Shown here: positions 8,571 through 17,061 of the stretch, piece by piece | Layout: the number at the start of each line of letters is the position of its first letter | How positions within the stretch are numbered: the stretch's first letter is position 1 | Origin: Pontivivens marinum | GTDB lineage: Bacteria > Pseudomonadota > Alphaproteobacteria > Rhodobacterales > Rhodobacteraceae | Assembly: GCF_900231835.1 (NCBI RefSeq) | Contig: NZ_OCTN01000001.1 | Span: 1-64,000 of the forward strand | Reading direction: 5' to 3' | DNA: 64,000 nucleotides | The notes under the pieces: generated by a model | Told to the model about the DNA's origin: nothing | Database searches by the model: none | What the model saw: only the letters and a program-made list of their open reading frames with translations | Translations under genes and position numbers: made by a program

Positions 8571-9179
8571 ATGTTCATTACCTTCGAGGGCATAGACGGG
8601 TCAGGAAAGTCCACTCAGGCACGCCTATTGGCCGCGCATCTGACCGCGCAGGGCAAGCAGGTAATCCTGACCCGTGAGCCCGGAGGATCAGCAGGTGCCG
8701 AGGATATTCGGCGCCTACTGGTTGAGGGGGATCCGGGCCGCTGGTCGGCGGAAACGGAAATCCTGTTGTTCACAGCCGCCCGCCGCGATCATCTGGAGCG
8801 CACGATCCGCCCTGCCCTTGCCGCCGGTACGATTGTGATTAGCGACCGGTTCGCCGATAGCACCCGTGTTTATCAGGGGGCCGCGCGCAGCAATTTGCGC
8901 GACACCGTGGACAGACTGCATGACCTGATGATCGGGATGGAACCCGACGTGACGCTGATCCTGGATACTGACCCAGATGCCGCGCTTGCCCGTGGGCTGG
9001 CTCGAAAATCCGGTGAGGATCGGTTCGAGGATATGGGCGCAAGTTTTCAGCATGCCCTGCGCGCGGGCTTTACCGAACTGGCCGCCGCAAACCCGCAACG
9101 CTGCACCCTGATTAATGGCGACCGCCCTGTTGCCGATGTCGCGCAGGATATCGCCACCCGAATTGAGACCCTGTTGTGA
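8571..9179 (+). CDS. tmk: Thymidylate kinase
   Basis: The 202-residue protein has the P-loop GIDGSGKST near the N-terminus, the TREPGGSAGAE motif, the DRF(A)DS motif (ISDRFADSTRVYQG) and a lid region RGLARKSGEDRFE. It phosphorylates dTMP to dTDP in the cytoplasm with ATP, an essential step for DNA synthesis. Length is normal for the family. The stop codon overlaps the GTG start of holB (GTGA), a coupling often found because both products serve DNA replication. Confidence 0.97.
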   Translation: MFITFEGIDGSGKSTQARLLAAHLTAQGKQVILTREPGGSAGAEDIRRLLVEGDPGRWSAETEILLFTAARRDHLERTIRPALAAGTIVISDRFADSTRVYQGAARSNLRDTVDRLHDLMIGMEPDVTLILDTDPDAALARGLARKSGEDRFEDMGASFQHALRAGFTELAAANPQRCTLINGDRPVADVAQDIATRIETLL

Positions 9180-10270
9180 GCGACGAAATCCCAGAACCGG
9201 ACCGGATTGAGGGCGCGCCCCATCCCCGTGAAACCGCAGCATTGCACGGTCAACATCAGGCCGAGGATGCCTTTCTCGACGTGGTGCGCGGCGGACGCCT
9301 GCATCACGGGTGGATGCTGACCGGTCCCCGTGGTGTGGGAAAGGCGACGTTGGCGTGGCGCATCGCCCGCTGGATGATCGCCGATATGCCGCAGGGCGAT
9401 GCTGGGCTGTATATCGAGCCGGACACCCCCGAATTTCGCCGCATCGCCGCGTTGGGCGAGCCGCGCGTTCTGCTGTGCCGCCGCCCATGGGATGACAAAA
9501 CCAAGAAGCTGCGCAAGCAAATCACGGTCGAGGAAATTCGCAAGCTCAAGACGTTCTTTACCATGAGCGCGGCCGATGGCGGCTGGCGTGTCGCGATTAT
9601 CGACGCGATGGATGATCTGAACGTGCCGGCGCAGAACGCTTTGCTCAAAATCCTTGAGGAACCGCCCGAGAAGGTTCTGTTCCTGATGGTTTGCCATCAA
9701 CCCGGCCGATTGCTGCCCACGATCCGGTCACGCTGCCGCGAATTGCGACTGGGCGCGCTGGACCCCGCTTCGCTGGGCAGTGCGATGATGGATGCCGGTT
9801 TCGCACCAGATCAGGACACTGAAGCACTAGCCAGTTTAAGCGGCGGTAGCGTGGGAGAAGCCGTGCGCCTAATCGCGGATGAGGGGCTGGTGATCTATGG
9901 CAACCTGATCGCGATCCTGTCTGCCGCCCCGCGTCTGGACCGTGCGTTGATTGCACGTATGGCCGATGCCTGTGCGGGACGCGGCGCGGAGGAGCGGTAC
10001 GACCTGACCCTACGCCTGATTGCCCTGCTGCTGGCCCGCCTTGCCCGAACCGGTGCAACAGGTGCCGCCCCGCCCGCCGCTGTGGCAGGTGAGGCGGAAT
10101 TGTTAGAGCGGCTTTCACCTAGCGTCATAGCTGCGCAGGATTGGGCCCAATTAGCTGAAACAAGTAGCGCACGGATCGGTCATGGGCGGCTGGTCAACCT
10201 TGACCCTGCGCAGGTCATCCTTGATACCTTTCTTGCGATAGATGCTACAGCCAGACGACAACTCCAGTAG
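9176..10270 (+). CDS. holB: DNA polymerase III subunit delta'
   Basis: A 364-residue AAA+ protein of the clamp loader, which opens the sliding clamp at primed DNA. It starts with GTG overlapping the tmk stop. The Walker A-like motif GPRGVGKATL, the sensor-type segment VPAQNALLKILEEPPEKVLF and the SRC arginine-finger motif (IRSRCRELRL) are all present in order. The C-terminal third is helical and variable, as is usual for delta'. The neighbours tmk and tatD are frequent partners in bacteria. Confidence 0.95.
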   Translation: MSDEIPEPDRIEGAPHPRETAALHGQHQAEDAFLDVVRGGRLHHGWMLTGPRGVGKATLAWRIARWMIADMPQGDAGLYIEPDTPEFRRIAALGEPRVLLCRRPWDDKTKKLRKQITVEEIRKLKTFFTMSAADGGWRVAIIDAMDDLNVPAQNALLKILEEPPEKVLFLMVCHQPGRLLPTIRSRCRELRLGALDPASLGSAMMDAGFAPDQDTEALASLSGGSVGEAVRLIADEGLVIYGNLIAILSAAPRLDRALIARMADACAGRGAEERYDLTLRLIALLLARLARTGATGAAPPAAVAGEAELLERLSPSVIAAQDWAQLAETSSARIGHGRLVNLDPAQVILDTFLAIDATARRQLQ

Positions 10271-10275
10271 GCCCC

Positions 10276-11058
10276 ATGCTCACCGATAGTCACTGCCACC
10301 TCGATTTTCCCGATTTCAACGACGACTTGCAGCAGGTCATCGACCGTGCGCAGCAGGCTGGCGTTAACCGTATGGTCACCATCTGTACCAAGCGCTCAGG
10401 TCTGGAAAACGTCATTCGGATCGCGGAACAGCACCCCCAAGTGTGGTTCGCCTATGGCATCCACCCGATGAGCGTGGCCAGCGATACCCTGATCGAGGTG
10501 GATGAGTTGCTTCAGGCTGCGCAGCACCCGCGCATGGTCGGCATTGGCGAAACGGGGCTGGACTACCACTACACCGCTGAAAGCGCAGATATGCAGCAGC
10601 TCAGCCTGCGCCGTCATATCGAGGCATGCCGCCAGACCGGCCTGCCCCTGATTATCCATTCCCGCGCCGCGGATGAGGATATGGCCAGAATTCTGCGCGA
10701 GGAACACGCAAACGGCTCATTCAATTGCGTCATGCACTGCTTCTCCTCCGGCCCTGAATTGGCCGCGACCGCGTTGGAGCTGGGCTTTTACCTGAGCATG
10801 TCAGGCATCGCGACTTTCCCCAAATCCAAGGAAGTGCGTGAGATTTTTGCCACCGCCCCCATGGACCGCATTTTGGTTGAAACGGACAGCCCCTACCTCG
10901 CGCCTGTCCCCTATCGTGGAAAACGGAACGAACCTGCCTATACGGCGCACACCGCCTGCGTCGGTGCGGATGTTTTTGGTGTCGAACCGGATGCATTCGC
11001 CGCCCAGACCGAGGCGAACTTCGAACGCTTGTTCACACGCGCAGCGGGCAGCAACTGA
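10276..11058 (+). CDS. tatD: TatD-family metal-dependent hydrolase
   Basis: The 260-residue TIM-barrel protein begins with DSHCHLDF (two metal-binding His), contains GETGLDYHY (metal-bridging Glu), LIIHSRAADED and VMHCFSSGPE (His ligands), and ends with ILVETDSPYLAPVPYRGKRN (catalytic Asp). These are the signature motifs of TatD DNases, which act as 3'-5' exonucleases or D-aminoacyl-tRNA deacylase-like hydrolases. It starts five bases after the holB stop, and its TGA overlaps the ATG of the next gene. The exact substrate in this genus is unknown. Confidence 0.93.
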   Translation: MLTDSHCHLDFPDFNDDLQQVIDRAQQAGVNRMVTICTKRSGLENVIRIAEQHPQVWFAYGIHPMSVASDTLIEVDELLQAAQHPRMVGIGETGLDYHYTAESADMQQLSLRRHIEACRQTGLPLIIHSRAADEDMARILREEHANGSFNCVMHCFSSGPELAATALELGFYLSMSGIATFPKSKEVREIFATAPMDRILVETDSPYLAPVPYRGKRNEPAYTAHTACVGADVFGVEPDAFAAQTEANFERLFTRAAGSN

Positions 11059-11855
11059 TGGCAAAGATGGTTTTCACCATATTGGGTTGCGGATCGTCTG
11101 GTGGCGTTCCTCGTCTTGGTGGAATTTGGGGGGCCTGTGACCCGGATGAACCGCGCAACACACGCCGACGCTGCTCGCTGTTGATTGAGCGGTTCGAGGG
11201 TGAGGATGTCACCCGCGTTCTGGTCGATACCTCACCCGATATGCGCAGTCAGCTGCTGGATGCCGGTGTCGGCACGTTAAATGGTGTTGTCTACACTCAC
11301 GAACATGCCGATCACGTACATGGGCTGGATGACCTGCGGATGATCGTGTTCAACCTGCGCGCACGGCTGCCGGTTTGGGCCGATGCGCCAACACGGCGCG
11401 CGCTGATGGATCGCTTCGGCTACGCATTTCAAACGCCCGAGGGCAGCCCCTATCCGCCGATCCTGTATCTGAAGCCCCTAGATGGCCCGATTGAGATTAC
11501 CGGCGCAGGTGGCACCATCGAAATCACACCCTTTACCGTGAACCATGGCAGCATTGACGCGCAGGGCGTGCGCATCGGTGATTTTGCTTATCTACCAGAT
11601 GTTGCGGAAATGAACGATGCCGCATGGCAGGCGGTTGAGGGGCTAGATTGCTGGCTTGTCGATGCCCTGCGCTACAAGCCGCACCCCACGCATAGCCACT
11701 ACGCACAGACGTTGGACTGGATCGCACGCGCCGCGCCAAAACGCGCCGTTCTGACCAATATGCATATCGATTTAGATTACGCGACTGTATGTCGCGATAC
11801 TCCAGACCACGTCACCGCAGCCTATGATGGTATGAAAATCACCTATGACTTATAA
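11058..11855 (+). CDS. MBL-fold metallo-hydrolase (PhnP-like)
   Basis: A 265-residue metallo-beta-lactamase-fold hydrolase. It shows the signature THEHADHVHGLDDLR (about residues 78-92), an N-terminal GCGSSGGVPR loop, the third metal His in FTVNHGS, and YLPDVAEM as the bridging Asp. This arrangement resembles PhnP and related cyclic-phosphate phosphodiesterases. There are no phosphonate genes around; in many alphaproteobacteria this gene simply follows tatD, and its physiological substrate is not established. The start overlaps the tatD stop (ATGA-type coupling). Confidence 0.88.
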   Translation: MAKMVFTILGCGSSGGVPRLGGIWGACDPDEPRNTRRRCSLLIERFEGEDVTRVLVDTSPDMRSQLLDAGVGTLNGVVYTHEHADHVHGLDDLRMIVFNLRARLPVWADAPTRRALMDRFGYAFQTPEGSPYPPILYLKPLDGPIEITGAGGTIEITPFTVNHGSIDAQGVRIGDFAYLPDVAEMNDAAWQAVEGLDCWLVDALRYKPHPTHSHYAQTLDWIARAAPKRAVLTNMHIDLDYATVCRDTPDHVTAAYDGMKITYDL

Positions 11856-11876
11856 GTGTATCCCGGCCACTAGCGC

Positions 11877-12815
11877 ATGCTAGGCCTGCTTGAAATCGTC
11901 CTTCCTGTATTCCTCGTCATGGGCGCGGGCTACATCGCTACCCGCCTGAAAATGTTTAACAATGCCGGTGCTGACGGCCTGATGTTATTCACGCAGAATT
12001 TCGCGATCCCATGCTTGCTGTTCTCGGCGCTGGCCCGACTGGATCTGGGGACGTTTTTCGATATACGGCTGCTGATCAGCTTTTATACGGGCGCGACGAT
12101 CTCCTTCGCTCTCGGCGTTCTAGGCGCACGTTGGATATTCAAGCGCCGCCCGGGTGAGGCGGTTGCAGTGGGTTTCGGCGCACTGTTTTCAAACTCGGTT
12201 CTACTGGGCATTCCGATTATGGAGCGCGCTTATGGTCCCGGTTCGGTCGATGCCAACTTTGCCATTATCGCGATCCACGCCCCGTTTTGCTATCTGCTAG
12301 GCATCACCGCGATGGAGGTATCGCGTGCTGATGGGCGTGGTGTCGCTGGTACGGTTAATGCTGTTTTACATGCGATGTTCCGCAATGCGCTGATGATCGG
12401 CCTTGCCTGCGGATTTATCGTCAACCTTAGCGGCATTACCCTGCCCGAACCTGTTTGGGCAGCGGTTGATTTGATCGTGCGTGCAGCCCTGCCTGCGGCC
12501 CTGTTCGGCCTTGGCGCGGTTTTGACACGCTACAAATTCTCGGCCCAACTGCCCCAAGCACTGATGATTAGTGCGCTGTCGCTGCTGGTTCATCCGTCGA
12601 TCGCGTGGTTTATCTCGGTCGAGGTGTTCGGCTTGCCCTTTGAATTCGTGCGCGCTGCAGTGATCACCGCAGCGATGGCGCCGGGCATCAGTGTTTACGT
12701 GTTCGCGAATATGTATGACCGGGCAAAGGGCGTCGCCGCCTCAATCGTGCTGCTGGGAACTGCGATGTCCGTCCTCAGCGTGTCATTCTGGCTATGGGCG
12801 CTGTCCACGCTCTAA
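11877..12815 (+). CDS. AEC-family (auxin efflux carrier-like) transporter
   Basis: The 312-residue integral membrane protein has about ten hydrophobic segments in two fivefold halves. The N-terminus (LLEIVLPVFLVMGAGYIATR) and the second half (AALPAALFGLGAVLTRYKF) match the AEC family, which carries small organic acids such as malate or malonate across the inner membrane. The gene starts 21 bases after the MBL gene and may be co-transcribed. Its 3' end overlaps the tail of the convergent secreted-protein gene by 24 bases. Substrate not predictable from the sequence. Confidence 0.85.
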   Translation: MLGLLEIVLPVFLVMGAGYIATRLKMFNNAGADGLMLFTQNFAIPCLLFSALARLDLGTFFDIRLLISFYTGATISFALGVLGARWIFKRRPGEAVAVGFGALFSNSVLLGIPIMERAYGPGSVDANFAIIAIHAPFCYLLGITAMEVSRADGRGVAGTVNAVLHAMFRNALMIGLACGFIVNLSGITLPEPVWAAVDLIVRAALPAALFGLGAVLTRYKFSAQLPQALMISALSLLVHPSIAWFISVEVFGLPFEFVRAAVITAAMAPGISVYVFANMYDRAKGVAASIVLLGTAMSVLSVSFWLWALSTL

Positions 12816-13487
12816 CCGGATCAGGTTGGACAGGCGGTCGGTGTCGCGGCGCAGGCCACAGAACCGGCCGTCGGAAACACAGTAATCATACGATCCCATA
12901 TCGAGGTTCAGCGCCATACGCGGTGCACAGGCACGCTCCACAGCCACGGCGGCGGCGTATAGCGTTAACGGCTGTGCACTTTGCCAGATGCCCATACCCT
13001 CATCCGTTTCGATCAATACACGGCGGGTAAAACGTGGGGCGTCCTCAACCTCATGAATATCCAATTGTCCGTCCGAGATAAGCAGGTGCGATTGCAACAG
13101 GGAAATCCCCTCCGCCTGCGCACGGTCGGCCATTTCGAGGCGGCCCTCTGCGCTATCGATACCGGCCAGATCGCGTCGCGTGATCCGTGCACCATCCTCA
13201 TCAATCAGCAGCACACCATCCATGCGGGCCCCGTTGCGGTTGATGATCTCACCCTCACGCAGAAAGAACCCGACCGGTGCAGGACCACCGGCGGCCCGAG
13301 GCTCCGTACCGGTATAGGCACCCGTGACGGTGATGCCTGCGCTATCACTTAACGGCATGTCATCGGGGGCGACGATCAGGCTGATATAGGGGCTCTCATC
13401 AAAAAAGAGCATACCATCAGACGTACACGCCCCAGCCAGTTGGGCCGAGGCGAGTAAAGTAGCAGCAGTTAAAGCAGTTAGCTTCAT
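12792..13487 (-). CDS. Secreted phosphodiester-glycosidase-like protein (NAGPA/DUF2233 type)
   Basis: The 231-residue protein has a signal peptide (cleavage near AGA/CTS; a lipobox-like LAGAC suggests it may be a lipoprotein). Features of the NAGPA/DUF2233 fold are visible: PVGFFLREGEIINR followed by NGARMDGVLLIDEDGARI, and near the end ALNLDMGSYDYC in the place of the usual ALNLDGG motif. Members of that family remove terminal N-acetylglucosamine from phosphodiesters, or act on similar sugar phosphodiesters, outside the cytoplasm. The changed glycines make activity uncertain. Its ATG overlaps the stop of the second permease gene by four bases, so it is the last gene of the polyamine-type ABC operon. 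Confidence 0.5.
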   Translation of the reverse strand: MKLTALTAATLLASAQLAGACTSDGMLFFDESPYISLIVAPDDMPLSDSAGITVTGAYTGTEPRAAGGPAPVGFFLREGEIINRNGARMDGVLLIDEDGARITRRDLAGIDSAEGRLEMADRAQAEGISLLQSHLLISDGQLDIHEVEDAPRFTRRVLIETDEGMGIWQSAQPLTLYAAAVAVERACAPRMALNLDMGSYDYCVSDGRFCGLRRDTDRLSNLIRLERGQRP

Positions 13488-14368
13488 CCAGGCGACATCC
13501 CTCGCAGGCGCTCGGAACGGCGCCGCAACAGTTCCACAGTTGTAAGCAGAACGATGGAAATGGCCACCAGAATTGTTGCAACTGCGAGGATCGTCGGGCT
13601 GATTTGCTCACGCAGGCCGGTAAACATTTGCCAAGGCAGGGTCTGCTGATTCGCAGATCCGATAAAGATCACGACCACCACCTCATCAAACGAAGTGATA
13701 AAGGCGAACAGTCCGCCAGAGATCACACCGGGCAGGATCAACGGCATCTGGATCTTGAAGAAGGTCCGAACCGGCCCTGCCCCCATATTGGCGGACGCAC
13801 GTGTCAGTGACTTGTCAAACCCGACCAGAGTTGCCGTTACAGTGATGATAACAAAGGGAATACCCAGTGCAGCGTGGGCCAGAATAATCTTGATATACCC
13901 AACGAAATTCTGATCCCAGCCTAACTGATCCTCCAGAAAATTACCCATCTTCGAGTAGAAGAAAAACATGCCAGTCGCCGAGATAATCAGCGGCACAATC
14001 ATCGGAGAAATCAGGATCGCCATGATCGTTCCGCGGAACGGAACGTGGCTCTGGCTCAAACCAATCGCCGCCAAGGTGCCAAAACTAACCGCGATCACAG
14101 TTGCGATAGGTGCGATGATAAACGAGTTGCGTAGCGCTTGCTGCCATCCGCTATCGCTCAGGAAATCCTGATAATGCTTGAGACTGAACCCAGCCGGATC
14201 AAGCCGCAGCATCTCTGGCGTGAAGGTAAAGAAGTCCTGCGCGTTAAAGCTGAGCGGGATAATCACCAGGATCGGAATGATTAGAAAGGCGAAGATCAGC
14301 CCGCAAATCACGCGGAAGCTATAATACCAGACGGTTTGACCGGTGGAGGCGTATGATGGAAGTGACAT
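13484..14368 (-). CDS. ABC transporter permease, PotC-like
   Basis: The 294-residue inner-membrane protein has six hydrophobic segments and the binding-protein-dependent transport motif that contacts the ATPase (ASANMGAGPVRTFFKIQMPLI, from about residue 190). It pairs with the PotB-like permease three bases upstream to form the channel of a spermidine/putrescine-type importer. The large loop after TM1 (TFTPEMLRLDPAGFSLKHYQ) is usual for PotC. The downstream secreted-protein gene overlaps it by four bases. Confidence 0.9.
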   Translation of the reverse strand: MSLPSYASTGQTVWYYSFRVICGLIFAFLIIPILVIIPLSFNAQDFFTFTPEMLRLDPAGFSLKHYQDFLSDSGWQQALRNSFIIAPIATVIAVSFGTLAAIGLSQSHVPFRGTIMAILISPMIVPLIISATGMFFFYSKMGNFLEDQLGWDQNFVGYIKIILAHAALGIPFVIITVTATLVGFDKSLTRASANMGAGPVRTFFKIQMPLILPGVISGGLFAFITSFDEVVVVIFIGSANQQTLPWQMFTGLREQISPTILAVATILVAISIVLLTTVELLRRRSERLRGMSPG

Positions 14369-14371
14369 GGT

Positions 14372-15634
14372 TTACCCCAGCTTCACGTTGTCGATGCCCA
14401 CGAGGCGATCATAAACCCAGTACAGGGCCAGAACCATCGCGAGGAGGATCGTCGCCAGTGCGGCTGCGAGGCCCCAGTTCAGGCTCGACGAAATGTGGTA
14501 ATAGATCCGGTTCGAAATGAACGTACCATCCGTACCACCCACCAGTTCCGGCGTGATGTAGTAACCAATGGCGAGGATGAACACGAGGATCGCGCCCGCA
14601 CCGATACCAGGCACACTTTGCGGGAAGTACACGCGCCAGAACGCCGTCCAATCCGTTGCGCCCAGCGATTTAGCTGCACGCAGATATGTTGGCGAAATCG
14701 TCTTCATCACCGAATACAGCGGCAGGATCATGAACGGCAGCAGGATATGCGTCATCGCAATCACCGTGCCCGTCGCATTGTTGATCATCGCCAGACGATT
14801 ATCATCGGCCAGCACACCGACCCACACCAGCAGATCGTTGATAACCCCCTGCTGTTGCAGCAACACCTTCCATGCAGAGGTCCGAACCAACAGCGATGTC
14901 CAGAAGGGCAGCAGCACTAGGATCAGCAGCATATTCGCACTGCGCGACGGCAAGTTGGCCAAAATCCATGCAATTGGATAGCCGAGCAGAAAGCACATCG
15001 CCGTAATCGTGACCGACAGGATCATCGTGCGGACGAACAGCTTTACATAGATCGCTTGCAGATCGGAAACCGGCTCAATCCCCGTGGGGGTGGCCCGCAA
15101 ATCCATCGCAGCAAGGAAATAGCCCGCCGTTACAGGATCTGAATTCGACTTAATGACGCGCCATGTTTCGAGCGTGATCCAATCCTCGTCGATATCCTCG
15201 AATTGTGGGGCGAGCGGTTGCTCTAGCTCAAACCGCCCTAGGCGACGCTCGTTCGTTTTGCGGAAAAGCGATGACATGCCCGAGGATTCATAGTTAAGCC
15301 GCGAGCCGAGCCGAGTATGCCGCTTCGCATCCGTTGCGATCAGCATGTCGGCGTAGAGTGCCTCGAAAACATCTTCACCCGGAGGAACATCGCCGGCCTC
15401 ATCCCAGCCGCGCAGGGCCTCAACCGTGCGGGGGATCGTCTCCTCAACGATAGCATTATCAACCGAACGTAGCAGCATGTTGCCGATCGGCACGAGAAAG
15501 GTCAGCACGATGAACAACAATAGTGGCGCAATCAGCAGCAGCGCTCTGATTTTCTGACGGCGCAGGGCGCGTGCCAGCGATCGCTTTAGCGGCAGCCCAT
15601 CAGCAGCAACAACAGGTTCGGTAGAGGTGGTCAT
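14372..15634 (-). CDS. ABC transporter permease, PotB-like, with a long periplasmic loop
   Basis: A 420-residue permease, longer than the roughly 280-residue E. coli PotB. After TM1 (about residues 30-55) there is a hydrophilic insert of about 140 residues before the usual six-helix core starts near residue 200. Such inserts occur in alphaproteobacterial members of this family. The ATPase-contact motif AKSLGATDWTAFWRVYFP (about residue 330) is intact. With the PotC-like partner it forms the membrane channel. A 208-base gap with a stable hairpin separates it from the binding-protein gene upstream. Confidence 0.88.
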   Translation of the reverse strand: MTTSTEPVVAADGLPLKRSLARALRRQKIRALLLIAPLLLFIVLTFLVPIGNMLLRSVDNAIVEETIPRTVEALRGWDEAGDVPPGEDVFEALYADMLIATDAKRHTRLGSRLNYESSGMSSLFRKTNERRLGRFELEQPLAPQFEDIDEDWITLETWRVIKSNSDPVTAGYFLAAMDLRATPTGIEPVSDLQAIYVKLFVRTMILSVTITAMCFLLGYPIAWILANLPSRSANMLLILVLLPFWTSLLVRTSAWKVLLQQQGVINDLLVWVGVLADDNRLAMINNATGTVIAMTHILLPFMILPLYSVMKTISPTYLRAAKSLGATDWTAFWRVYFPQSVPGIGAGAILVFILAIGYYITPELVGGTDGTFISNRIYYHISSSLNWGLAAALATILLAMVLALYWVYDRLVGIDNVKLG

Positions 15635-15796
15635 CAGGCATTTTCCTCCGCGCGTGCGCGTGCTGACTTCTGATTTTGCCGTATGTCCCTGAACGCCAAT
15701 GGCGGACCGAAATCATCTCAGGCTCGACATACATTGAGGGATATGGAGGTCGCGTCTCAACATCCCGCAATGTCCCGATCCGTGGCGTGATCGGGG

Positions 15797-15825
15797 TGGA
15801 TGCGGCACCAATAGCGCCGCATCCA
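15797..15825 (-). promoter_or_regulatory. Stable hairpin after the binding-protein gene
   Basis: A perfect 10-bp stem (TGGATGCGGC with GCCGCATCCA) and a 9-base loop lie 18 bases beyond the stop of the binding-protein gene, inside the 208-base gap before the permease genes. There is no U-run. Such hairpins in ABC operons commonly protect the 5' mRNA from decay and so raise the level of the binding protein over the channel. Confidence 0.55.
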
Positions 15826-15842
15826 TAGTCACATAGCTACAA

Positions 15843-16955
15843 TTACTGCAGCAACCAGGACTGGAACTGTGCGTCGATATCGTCGCGGTTATCAGCCCAC
15901 CACTCGTAGTTGAACAGGAACGTGTTCACCGAGTTTGCAGGGTCGGTTGGCATATGTGGCGCCATGTCGATACCCAGCTCGGCATGTGTGCTGACCAGCG
16001 GTGCAGAGGATGCACGTGCAGGACCGTAAGCGATGTATTTCGCCTGATCGGCCAGACGCTGCGTGTCAGTCGCATAGCGCAGGAAGTCGAGCGTACGGGC
16101 CAGACGATCCTCAGGCAGGCCAGCTGGAACGATCCAACCGTCCAGATCGAACATCTGGTAATCCCACAACATGCCGACAGGCTGCTGCTGCTCTTCGATG
16201 ACCGAGAACAGGCGACCGTTATAGGTCGAGCCGATCACGATTTCACCGTCTGCAAGGAGCTGAGGTGTTTCTGCGCCAGCGGACCACCAGACGGTATCGT
16301 CCTTGATCTCATCCAGCTTGGCCAATGCGCGTGCAACACCTTCAGGTGTTTCGAGCAGGTCGTAAACGTCCTCATATGCGACGCCGTCACAGATCAGGGC
16401 CCATTCTACGTTGCCGATTGGGCGCTTTTCCAGCGCGCGCTGGCCCGGGAATGCTTCCATATCCCAAACGTCACAAACGGAGGTTGGCTCTGCGCCGCCC
16501 CACTCTGCAACATCGGTGCGGTAGCCGAATGTTGTCGAGTATACGATCTGCGGGATAAAGCAGTTGGAAACGATCAGGTCGCCGAAATCTTCGGATGCGG
16601 ACGAGCCGTCATCGCCGGGGGCGAGCAGTTCATCATGGTCGATTTCCATTGCGATGCCTTCGTCGCAAAGGCGCATCGCGTCTGCTGCAACAACATCGAC
16701 CAGATCCCAAGTGATGTTATCTGCCTCGGACATGGCGCGCAGACGGGCAACAGCCTCACCCGAGCTTTCGTCCCAAGTGAACTCGACACCGTTTTCCTCG
16801 GCGTAAGGCTCGGAATAGGCCTTCTGCTGCGAAGTTTGATATGCGCCACCCCAGCTAACGACCGTCATGCTGTCAGCCATATGGCCATCTGCATGAGCCG
16901 CGCCAGTGAGAGCCAGTGCAGAAGTCGCACCGATCATCATTGTCTTGAGTTTCAT
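15843..16955 (-). CDS. ABC transporter substrate-binding protein, PotD/PotF type
   Basis: A 370-residue periplasmic binding protein. The frame is open to 17051, but the ATG at 16955 gives a normal signal peptide (MKLKTMMIGATSALALTGAA, cut after AHA) and has AGGGA upstream. The mature protein starts with MTVVSWGGAYQTSQQKAYSE, the typical opening of the PotD-like group that binds polyamines or other small cations and organic acids. The final part (SVNTFLFNYEWWADNRDDI) also fits. It delivers its ligand to the PotB/C-like channel. The ligand is not clear from the sequence. Confidence 0.9.
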   Translation of the reverse strand: MKLKTMMIGATSALALTGAAHADGHMADSMTVVSWGGAYQTSQQKAYSEPYAEENGVEFTWDESSGEAVARLRAMSEADNITWDLVDVVAADAMRLCDEGIAMEIDHDELLAPGDDGSSASEDFGDLIVSNCFIPQIVYSTTFGYRTDVAEWGGAEPTSVCDVWDMEAFPGQRALEKRPIGNVEWALICDGVAYEDVYDLLETPEGVARALAKLDEIKDDTVWWSAGAETPQLLADGEIVIGSTYNGRLFSVIEEQQQPVGMLWDYQMFDLDGWIVPAGLPEDRLARTLDFLRYATDTQRLADQAKYIAYGPARASSAPLVSTHAELGIDMAPHMPTDPANSVNTFLFNYEWWADNRDDIDAQFQSWLLQ

Positions 16956-17061
16956 GTTCAAATTCCCTGTCCCGGTTAGATTTGTTTCCACATCTATCGA
17001 TCCGGGCGTCCGGTAGATGCGGTGATCGCCGCGCGAGACGTGCACGCTCACGCGGCTATTC

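Noticed and set aside
15954-16979. Plus-strand frame of 341 codons opposite the polyamine-type binding-protein gene
   Set aside because: Antisense to a clear gene with signal peptide and family motifs; the length comes from GC-rich codon bias.
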